Source of the DNA: QHWK01 sp035315685
GTDB lineage: Bacteria; Acidobacteriota; Vicinamibacteria; Vicinamibacterales; CAVVIG01
DNA length: 14,421 nucleotides
Assembly (NCBI GenBank): GCA_035315685.1
Contig: DATFXR010000577.1
Location: forward strand, 1 to 14,421
Direction: 5' to 3'
Position numbers and translations under genes: made by a program. The notes below the pieces were generated by a model. The model saw only the letters and a program-made list of their open reading frames with translations. It searched no databases and had not been told where the DNA came from. Below are positions 1-5,166 of the stretch, one piece after another. Within the stretch, counting starts at the first letter, position 1. Each line of letters begins with the position of its first letter.

Positions 1-1
1 C

Positions 2-571
2 TACACGACGTTCCCCAACCAGGGCGTGCGCATGAAGCCGTTCATGGTGCTGAACGTGCGCGACCGCGACGGCAACCTGCTCGAGGAGAATCGCGGCGAG
101 CCAACCGACGTCATTCGCGCGGACACCGCCTACGTGATGACCAACATGCTGCGCGGCGTTCTGAGTCCTCGAGGCACCGGCGCGCGCGCGACCAGCCTCG
201 CGTCGCAGTGGCCGCTGGCAGGCAAGACCGGAACCGTCGACGACAACACCGACGCCTGGTTCGTCGGGTTCGATCCGGACATCACCGTCGGCGTGTGGCT
301 CGGGTTTGACGACAAGCGGAAGTCCCTTGGCGGCGCCGAGCAGGGAGCCTTCGCCGCCCTGCCGATCTGGATGGACTTCATGAAGGCCTACATCGACGGA
401 CGGGACGACAAGGACGATCCGCCGGAATTCCAGGCGCCAGGAAACATCGTCTTCATCGCGGTGGACAAGTCGAATGGCGCCGCGCTGCCCAGCGGCGCGC
501 CGGACTCGATCAACGAGGCGTTCATCGCTGGCACGCAGCCGGGAGCGGCCGTCCAGCACCAGGACAGGTAG
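2..571 (+). CDS. Class A penicillin-binding protein (PBP1A type), C-terminal part of transpeptidase domain, 5' truncated
   Basis: The reading frame is open from base 2 (YTTFPNQGVRMKPF...) to the stop at 569-571, so the true start lies left of the window. The visible 189 residues are the end of a class A PBP transpeptidase domain. The KTG(T) motif is at 224-235 within PLAGKTGTVDDNTDAWFVGF, followed by the family's typical VGVWLGFDD strand and a GAFAALPIWMDFMKAY segment. The serine nucleophile (SxxK), the SxN motif and the glycosyltransferase domain would be upstream. Family role: cross-linking of peptidoglycan stem peptides on the outer face of the inner membrane. The C-terminal tail (about 60 residues after the domain) is short and shows no added domain. 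The gene converges on the Vgb-like gene at 680-1711, with a hairpin element between the two stops. The class is well supported; the exact paralogue (1A or 1B/1C type) is less certain because only the C-terminus is seen. Confidence 0.93.
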   Translation, partial: YTTFPNQGVRMKPFMVLNVRDRDGNLLEENRGEPTDVIRADTAYVMTNMLRGVLSPRGTGARATSLASQWPLAGKTGTVDDNTDAWFVGFDPDITVGVWLGFDDKRKSLGGAEQGAFAALPIWMDFMKAYIDGRDDKDDPPEFQAPGNIVFIAVDKSNGAALPSGAPDSINEAFIAGTQPGAAVQHQDR

Positions 572-679
572 GACAGATGGGACCGATGGGCCCGATGGGA
601 CCGTGGGCCCGTAGGGTTGGTGGGGAGGGACCGATCGGTCCTACCCTACCCAGCCCACGGGCCCATCAGTCCCACACAC
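572..679. repeat. Intergenic palindromic element R1 between convergent genes; possible bidirectional terminator
   Basis: The whole gap between two convergent stop codons is a G/C-run-rich inverted repeat. The perfect palindrome GGACCGATCGGTCC is at 628-641 (midpoint 634.5). The 9-nt arms TGGGCCCGT (604-612) and ACGGGCCCA (657-665) are centred on exactly the same point, and the sequence between is imperfectly complementary. A second pairing option joins TGGGACCGATGGGCCC (578-593) with 659-674, 15 of 16 positions matching. The + strand (605-629) and the - strand of the right arm both carry four or more G-runs with loops of 7 nt or less, so both fit the standard G-quadruplex pattern. There is no U-tract, so it is not a classical Rho-independent terminator. 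It shares its core and right end with R2 (2345-2431), so it is a dispersed repeat. Confidence 0.8.
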
Positions 680-1711
680 TTACTGAGCGGTGCCCTTCCC
701 GCTGAGGATCTTCACCCGTGAGATCTTGCCGGTGCCGCTCTCCGCGAGCCAGAGGTCGCCGTTCTTGTCGATGTCCATGTTCCGAACGGTGCCGCCGCCG
801 CCGGGGATCGGCCAGGTCAGGAACTTCTTCGTTTCCGGATTGAAGCGCACGAGCACGTTCTTCGCGTCGTCGCCGGTCTCGACGTACCACACCGCGCCGT
901 CAGCCGTCACGTCGATCGCGTAAGGCCTCGCGTCCTCGCCGCCCGGCGACTTGAACTCCTCCACCTTGCCGGTCTTCGGATCGAGATGACCGAGGTAGCC
1001 GCGCGCGTAGTCGCCGTACCAGACAGTGTCGTCCTTCGCGACCGCGATACGCCGTGGGCGCGCCGCCTTGTCCGGCAGCGGGTATTCGCGGATCACGAGC
1101 GTCTTCGGATCGGCGCTGCCGATCTTGTTCGAGTTGAACTCGTCGAAGTACGGCACGCCCTTCGAATCGAGCCGCACGCCGTACGGCCGCGCATTCACCG
1201 TCGGCGCCTCCACGAGCTTGATCGCGCCGTCCGGCGCTTTCGGATCGAGAGTGCCGACGAAGTTGCCGGCCTGCACGGTGAAGAACAGGCGGCCGTCGGG
1301 CAGGAACACGAGCGAGTGCGGGTCGCCCGCCTTCCGGTTCGGCATCTTGTACTCCGTGATCTTTCCAGTCTTCGCGTCGATCTTCCCGATCAGTCCGGCG
1401 GAGTTGCCCGTGTACCAGACGTTGCCGTCCCTGTCCGGCTGCAGCCCGTGCGGCCCGGAGCTCGGCGTCGGCAGCGCGTATTCCTTGAACTGCTGCGTCG
1501 CCGGATCGAAACGTCCGACGACGTTCGCGCGCTGACCGGTGTACCAGACCGAGCCGTCTGGCGCGACGGCCGGATCGTGGGGATACGCCGGCTTGCTCGG
1601 CGTCATCCACTGCTCGAACTTCACGTCGAGGTTGTCGCTGATCGCCGGCGCGGCGTGCGTCGCCGCGATCGTCGCAGAAAGCAGAGCGATGAGAGCGAAC
1701 GTGGTGCGCAT
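680..1711 (-). CDS. Secreted Vgb-like (virginiamycin B lyase family) seven-bladed beta-propeller protein
   Basis: The protein has 343 residues with ATG at 1711-1709. The start is fixed by a strong Shine-Dalgarno (GGAGGGAG) about 6 nt upstream and a signal peptide directly after it (MRTTFALIALLSATIAATHA, probable cleavage before APAISD). The frame stays open upstream but without such signals. Seven repeats of the type PHDPAVAPDGSVWYT / GPHGLQPDRDGNVWYTG / ARPYAIDVTADGAVWYVE, each followed by GxIDPKTGKxxEY-like strands, match the seven-bladed propeller of Vgb/SMP-30-like proteins. True Vgb linearises streptogramin B antibiotics. Environmental homologues with signal peptides mostly have unknown substrates. 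The first three blades carry PH(D/G/S), but later blades read ARPY or ARPR where the lyase has His, so antibiotic lyase activity is doubtful. It is divergent from the CxxCH gene at 1773, with 61 bases between the starts. The fold is confident; the substrate is unknown. Confidence 0.88.
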   Translation of the reverse strand: MRTTFALIALLSATIAATHAAPAISDNLDVKFEQWMTPSKPAYPHDPAVAPDGSVWYTGQRANVVGRFDPATQQFKEYALPTPSSGPHGLQPDRDGNVWYTGNSAGLIGKIDAKTGKITEYKMPNRKAGDPHSLVFLPDGRLFFTVQAGNFVGTLDPKAPDGAIKLVEAPTVNARPYGVRLDSKGVPYFDEFNSNKIGSADPKTLVIREYPLPDKAARPRRIAVAKDDTVWYGDYARGYLGHLDPKTGKVEEFKSPGGEDARPYAIDVTADGAVWYVETGDDAKNVLVRFNPETKKFLTWPIPGGGGTVRNMDIDKNGDLWLAESGTGKISRVKILSGKGTAQ

Positions 1712-1716
1712 GGCTA

Positions 1717-1724
1717 TACTCCCT
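1717..1724 (-). promoter_or_regulatory. Ribosome binding site deciding the Vgb-like start
   Basis: On the minus strand GGAGGGAG precedes ATG (1711-1709) with a spacing of about 5-6 nt. It favours this start over the longer open frame that reaches 1906, which would remove the signal peptide from the N-terminus and cover the divergent gene. Confidence 0.75.
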
Positions 1725-1772
1725 CCATGTCGGGGCTCGGGGCTCACGGCTAGCCGCTCGCCTGCCGTGCTT

Positions 1773-2336
1773 ATGCGGATTTTAGCCGTTGTCGTCGCAC
1801 TCGTAATCACCTTGCCACTCGCCGCGCTCGCGTTCAAGGAGGGGCCGTATCCCAACGTCACCGGCGGGTTCGGCGAACAGTCGTGCCACCTCTGCCACCT
1901 CGACAATCCGGTGAACGCTCCCGGAGGCGCCGTTGCGCTCGACGGCGTCCCGGCAGCCTACTCGCCAGGCGGCACGTATCGGCTGACCGTGACGATCAGC
2001 CGCGAAGGTCTGCGCCGCGGCGGGTTCGAGATTGCAGCGCGCTTCGCGTCCGGCAAGCAGCGCGGCAGACAGGCTGGCACGTGGACACCGCTCGACGATC
2101 GCGTCCAGCTGATCCCCGGCGCCGTCGACAAGGTGCTGACCTTCGTGCAGCACAACCTCGCCGGATCGCGCGTACCAGCCACGGGCGCGAACAAGTGGAC
2201 GATGGAGTGGACGGCGCCGTCGCCGGCGTCAGCGCCGATTCAGTTCAACGTCGCCGCGAATGCGTCGAACAACGACGACTCGCCGCTCGGCGATTACATC
2301 TATCTGAAGAGCGTGCGCTCCGCGCCCGCTCGCTGA
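1773..2336 (+). CDS. Secreted CxxCH-motif protein with Reeler-like domain (choice-of-anchor V type)
   Basis: 187 residues starting at ATG 1773. The start is chosen because a signal peptide follows at once (MRILAVVVALVITLPLAALA, cleavage near residue 20) and the upstream extension in the same frame is antisense to the Vgb-like gene. Residues 38-42 read CHLCH, a CxxCH covalent haem-c attachment motif, within the pattern SCHLCHLDNPVN. The rest (YSPGGTYRLTVTISREGLRRGGFEI, then FNVAANASNNDDSPLGDYIY) fits the Reeler-like beta-sandwich seen in proteins annotated 'choice-of-anchor V'. Those usually have a C-terminal membrane anchor; here the chain ends soon after GDYIYLKSVRS, so this one appears soluble and periplasmic or exported. 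A monohaem electron-transfer or sensing role is possible but only inferred from the motif. No clear Shine-Dalgarno precedes the ATG. The gene converges on the CHRD gene across repeat R2. Confidence 0.82.
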   Translation: MRILAVVVALVITLPLAALAFKEGPYPNVTGGFGEQSCHLCHLDNPVNAPGGAVALDGVPAAYSPGGTYRLTVTISREGLRRGGFEIAARFASGKQRGRQAGTWTPLDDRVQLIPGAVDKVLTFVQHNLAGSRVPATGANKWTMEWTAPSPASAPIQFNVAANASNNDDSPLGDYIYLKSVRSAPAR

Positions 2337-2344
2337 CGCACAGA

Positions 2345-2431
2345 GTGTGGGAGTGTAAACCCATGGGTTGGGGTGGGGACGGACCGATCGGTCCCCACCC
2401 TGCCAACCCCATGGGCCCATCGGTCCCACAC
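2345..2431. repeat. Intergenic palindromic element R2 between convergent genes; possible bidirectional terminator
   Basis: This hairpin has the same core as R1: GGACCGATCGGTCC at 2381-2394, midpoint 2387.5. CCCATGGG occurs at 2360-2367 and 2408-2415, centred on exactly that midpoint. The outer arms GTGTGGGA (2345-2352) and TCCCACAC (2424-2431) extend it to about 87 bases with few mismatches. The right end (GGGCCCATCGGTCCCACACA) is nearly identical to the right end of R1. On the minus strand the right arm has five G-runs with loops of 1-6 nt, a G-quadruplex pattern. It sits between the stops at 2336 and 2442. No U-run follows, so termination would rely on the stem itself. Confidence 0.82.
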
Positions 2432-2441
2432 ACCCCGCGTT

Positions 2442-2999
2442 TCAGTGGTGGTGGTGATCGCCGTCGTTGTCGCTCCGCGGGAACTGCGCGCGGATTTCAC
2501 CGCCCGGATACAACGACGAATGCACGTTGACGTATGCGACGCCGGCGCGGATCGCCGCGATCAACTCTGCAAACTGTCCCGGCGCGATCCCCTGCCCCGC
2601 CGGACCAACCACGTCTGCTGCTGTCGCGATGCCGGTCAGCGGGTTGTCTTCAGGTGCAGACGCCGGGCAGGTCTGCGTGTTTGGCGGCGCGGTGGCCTGA
2701 TTCGTTTTGCAGAGCCACACGCTGATGCCGCCACTCTGTGCGCGCGCCCCAAAATGGATGTGCGACTGGGTGACAGCCCCTTCCAGATCGCCGAATGACA
2801 ATTGCCACTCGATCTCGCTCTCGTCCTTGCTGATGCGTGCCTGGAAGTGGCCGTTGCCCGCTGTCGAGAGAGCAACGAGTGTCTCTTCGTAGCCGCTCAG
2901 GCGCACGTTGATTCGTCGCGATCCACCATCGTCGGTGAATGTTGTCGCTGAACCGAAGACCAGCATCACTCCCAGAACCAGCAGCGTCATCCTCCGCAT
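2442..2999 (-). CDS. Secreted CHRD-domain protein with C-terminal His cluster
   Basis: 185 residues, ATG at 2999-2997 with a near-perfect Shine-Dalgarno (AAGGAGGTGA) at optimal spacing. A signal peptide opens the chain (MRRMTLLVLGVMLVFGSATT). The CHRD domain (named after chordin; found in secreted bacterial proteins, function not established) spans roughly residues 28-176. Diagnostic features are SGYEE near its start, QSHIHFG in the middle, and the ending AYVNVHSSLYPGGEIRAQF. Two cysteines (in WLCKTN and QTCPAS) could form a disulfide. The chain ends in DNDGDHHHH, an acidic/His tail that could bind a divalent metal; this is seen in the sequence, but its role is inference. Transcription looks monocistronic: a candidate promoter lies upstream at 3024-3053 and element R2 follows the stop. 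Confidence 0.88.
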   Translation of the reverse strand: MRRMTLLVLGVMLVFGSATTFTDDGGSRRINVRLSGYEETLVALSTAGNGHFQARISKDESEIEWQLSFGDLEGAVTQSHIHFGARAQSGGISVWLCKTNQATAPPNTQTCPASAPEDNPLTGIATAADVVGPAGQGIAPGQFAELIAAIRAGVAYVNVHSSLYPGGEIRAQFPRSDNDGDHHHH

Positions 3000-3002
3000 C
3001 GG

Positions 3003-3012
3003 TCACCTCCTT
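3003..3012 (-). promoter_or_regulatory. Strong Shine-Dalgarno of the CHRD gene
   Basis: AAGGAGGTGA on the minus strand, ending 3 nt before ATG (2999), with AGGAGG 6 nt from the start codon. It is one of the strongest ribosome binding sites in the window and settles the start at the first of two nearby methionines (MRRM). Confidence 0.85.
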
Positions 3013-3023
3013 GGGCGGTCGAG

Positions 3024-3053
3024 AATATAGCGCTGTCAAGGCGGTCATGTAAC
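3024..3053 (-). promoter_or_regulatory. Candidate sigma70-like promoter of the CHRD gene
   Basis: On the minus strand, TATATT (3029-3024, 5 of 6 matches to the -10 consensus) lies 18 nt after GTTACA (3053-3048, 4 of 6 to the -35 consensus). Transcription would begin near 3017, giving a leader of about 18 nt that still contains the strong Shine-Dalgarno. A consensus TTGACA nearby (3038-3033) is too close to this -10 to be its -35. Confidence 0.4.
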
Positions 3054-3103
3054 GCTGTGTCCTGAATCAGAAAGAATTCCGATGTCGCCTCTATCGAACG
3101 ATA

Positions 3104-3196
3104 GGGATCTGCGCCTCCACACCCACCTCGGTTTTCCGCACCCACCCCACGCGGCCCATCGGTCCCGCACTCTCGACGTCAGTGTCCTGCACCTCG
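3104..3196. repeat. Non-coding gap with a half copy of the R1/R2 element (R3)
   Basis: The 197-base gap 3000-3196 lies between the CHRD start and the end of the SGNH gene. Besides the CHRD promoter it contains GGCCCATCGGTCCCGCAC (3151-3168), which matches the right end of R2 with one change. No left arm or 14-bp core is present, so this is a half or decayed copy. A small perfect inverted repeat, CTATCG-AA-CGATAG, is at about 3092-3105; its 2-nt loop makes an RNA hairpin unlikely, and it could be a protein-binding site. I see no gene here. Confidence 0.55.
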
Positions 3197-4060
3197 TCAA
3201 CGGCCGTTCAGGATCGTCAGGACCTCCGCCACCAGTTGCCGCGCACACGACTCGGCCGCTTCGCGCGTGATTCTGCGAGCGCCCGACAGTCCATCCTCGA
3301 GCGCGCCCGGCACCTGCAGATTGACGTGATGAAGCCGGTCGTCGGAACCAAACCGGCCGGCGAGCGCCGTGAGCAGGGCACGCTGTTCGGCGGCCTGACG
3401 CCTGGAAACGGCCGGCGGCGTGACGACGACGACCGCGGTCTTTCGCGCGAGCCCCCATTCGACGGCGGCCGCCATCGCGTCGCAGCGCTCGGCGAAGAGT
3501 CCCGCGCATCCGCCAGGATCCTCGTGGCGTGAGTCGTCGAAGAGCGGATCGACGTCAGTCGACACCGCCGCCGGACTCACGAGCCCGGATGGCAATGCCG
3601 GCAGGTAGCCGATGTCTCGGAACACTGCGGACGCACGGCGGCCGCCACCGGGCGGCAGACCGGACGGCGGATCGTATCCGTCGACGATCAGAATCACGTC
3701 CGGCAGGAGGTACGCGTAGTCATTCAACGCGCGCACGAAGGTTCCCGCGCCCGCACCAGGCTCGGAGAGATTCGCGACATGAACGGGTTGCGGCTGGCGG
3801 CCGAGCGGTCCGCTCATCAAGGCAGGAATGGTGTCGGCATACTGAAGACCGCTCCCGAATGCGAAACTGCCGCCGACCACGACCAGCCGACGCTCGCCCG
3901 ACGTCTTGCCGACGCGAGCGACACCACGATAGCCGTAGGCGTTCACGCCGGTACGCGCGGCAAGCTGTCTTCGATATCCGCGATCGACCAGGATGGTCGC
4001 GACGCACAGATAGCCGATCGCGTTCACCAGAAAGACCGCGGCGAGCTGACGGCGCGTCAC
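3197..4060 (-). CDS. SGNH/GDSL-hydrolase-like protein with N-terminal membrane anchor; catalytic residues partly degenerate
   Basis: 287 residues from GTG at 4060-4058. This start overlaps the TGA of the preceding gene as GTGA, indicating translational coupling; the same frame stays open far upstream but only as antisense-like sequence. Residues 5-25 form a membrane anchor (LAAVFLVNAIGYLCVATILV). Then come VNAYGYRG and RLVVVGGSFAFGSGLQ (Ser65), the usual entry to the extracytoplasmic SGNH proteins found near polysaccharide genes, where the block normally reads GDSF(T)FG. Here Asp is Gly. NLSEPGAGAGTF stands where family members have NLGVPGYG, and PDVILIVDGYDPP where they have an ND-type block. 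Near the C-terminus, LEDGLSGARRITREAAESCA lacks the expected DxxH pair. The fold assignment is reasonable; an acyl-esterase activity is doubtful. It is the last gene of the six-gene operon, which suggests an envelope-glycan role. Confidence 0.72.
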   Translation of the reverse strand: MTRRQLAAVFLVNAIGYLCVATILVDRGYRRQLAARTGVNAYGYRGVARVGKTSGERRLVVVGGSFAFGSGLQYADTIPALMSGPLGRQPQPVHVANLSEPGAGAGTFVRALNDYAYLLPDVILIVDGYDPPSGLPPGGGRRASAVFRDIGYLPALPSGLVSPAAVSTDVDPLFDDSRHEDPGGCAGLFAERCDAMAAAVEWGLARKTAVVVVTPPAVSRRQAAEQRALLTALAGRFGSDDRLHHVNLQVPGALEDGLSGARRITREAAESCARQLVAEVLTILNGR

Positions 4061-5166
4061 GGGCGAGATCCCTCGACCCTGATCGGCCGAGGCGGCGATT
4101 CCCGCCATGTCCGCACGACCATGAGCAACCCCAGCACGAACGACAGCATCATCGGAAGTCCCGCAGACGGCACGGCCGCCAGCTGCGCGCCGAAACGAAG
4201 GTTTGCCGCGGCATAGAACACGAAGACCGACCATGCCATCAACCAGTCGGCTCGATCGACGACGAGCATGGCGACGGGGACGACGAGGAAATGGAAGTTC
4301 CAGAGCGCCCGATCGGGCTGCTGCACGTACGCGAGCAGCAGCGCTGCAGGGATCGACGCCAGCACGAGCGCTCGAAGATCGGCGGACGCAAGGCGAAGCC
4401 CGGCCGCAAACAGCAGATACAGGACGCCGAATTCGGCGACCATCGCCACCAGCGCGAGGCGCGGCGAGAGCTCGCGCATCCATTTCGCCAGATACGCGCC
4501 ATGCAGAAAATCGGCGGACGGATTGTCCCCGAGCGAATAGTTGAACAGCACCATCAATGCGGCCTGCGCGCTCAGCCACACGAGCGTGACCGTCAGCGCG
4601 CACGCGAGCAGGCTCGGGGCCGTCCGCCAGTCGCGGCGCAGCGCCGCCGCGATGGTCACGATCCACAACGGTGCTGCGGCGAACTCCTTGGCAAAGATGC
4701 CGATCGCCGCGAGAGCCGTCGGGAGGCCGCGGCGTCCTCGCAACAGGAGATCGGTCAGCCACGCGCCAAGGGCAAACATCAGAGGGTCGGCAGTGTAGGG
4801 ATTGAACAACGCGAACAGAGGGCCGAAGCCGAGGGCATCGAACCACATCGCGAAGTCGGCAGCCCTGGCCGTCAACCCAAGCGTCAGCGACAGCCGGCGT
4901 ACCGCCAATGCCGCGGCTGCGTTGGCGAGCACGGCGTAGGTGCTCCACTTGACGACGTCGGTGCCCGGGAATCGTTCGAGGAACCACCCGATCAGCACGC
5001 GCATGCAGCTCACGTCGCTGCAGTCGGGAACGATGATCCGGCGCCCGAACGTGACATACATGTCGCGGTCAGTCAGCTCAGGTTGCGGTGCGAGGACGAC
5101 GATCGCGCCGAACACCGCGACCAGCCAGACCAAGCGCAACCACCAGTCTTTCGCGGCAGCGCTCAT
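4057..5166 (-). CDS. Polytopic inner-membrane protein of unknown function (possibly GT-C-like)
   Basis: 369 residues from ATG at 5166-5164, overlapping the murJ stop as ATGA. It overlaps the next gene as GTGA, so it is the middle of a translationally coupled trio. The open frame continues upstream inside murJ, but there it is arginine-rich shadow sequence. I count 10-11 hydrophobic segments, the first at about residues 10-27 (LRLVWLVAVFGAIVVLA) and the last near residues 335-355 (GLPMMLSFVLGLLMVV). The first large extracytoplasmic loop is acidic and has two cysteines (ELTDRDMY, then PDCSDVSCMR). A second notable stretch is FNPYTADPLMFALGAWLTD. An acidic first loop between the first two membrane spans is common in GT-C glycosyltransferases and O-antigen-type enzymes, but I do not recognise the family and do not assign a reaction. 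Its position next to murJ and the SGNH-like gene points to envelope polysaccharide or lipid-linked sugar metabolism by context only. Confidence 0.78.
   Translation of the reverse strand: MSAAAKDWWLRLVWLVAVFGAIVVLAPQPELTDRDMYVTFGRRIIVPDCSDVSCMRVLIGWFLERFPGTDVVKWSTYAVLANAAAALAVRRLSLTLGLTARAADFAMWFDALGFGPLFALFNPYTADPLMFALGAWLTDLLLRGRRGLPTALAAIGIFAKEFAAAPLWIVTIAAALRRDWRTAPSLLACALTVTLVWLSAQAALMVLFNYSLGDNPSADFLHGAYLAKWMRELSPRLALVAMVAEFGVLYLLFAAGLRLASADLRALVLASIPAALLLAYVQQPDRALWNFHFLVVPVAMLVVDRADWLMAWSVFVFYAAANLRFGAQLAAVPSAGLPMMLSFVLGLLMVVRTWRESPPRPIRVEGSRP

Noticed and set aside
986..1753. A 255-codon + strand frame opposite the Vgb-like gene
   Set aside because: Arg/Val-rich shadow of the propeller gene; no domain, no ribosome binding site, and the opposite strand has a signal peptide and seven clear blades.
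4061..4987. Upstream extension of the SGNH-like frame to 4987
   Set aside because: Antisense-like composition within the membrane-protein gene; the GTGA overlap at 4060 is the natural start and gives the N-terminal anchor.
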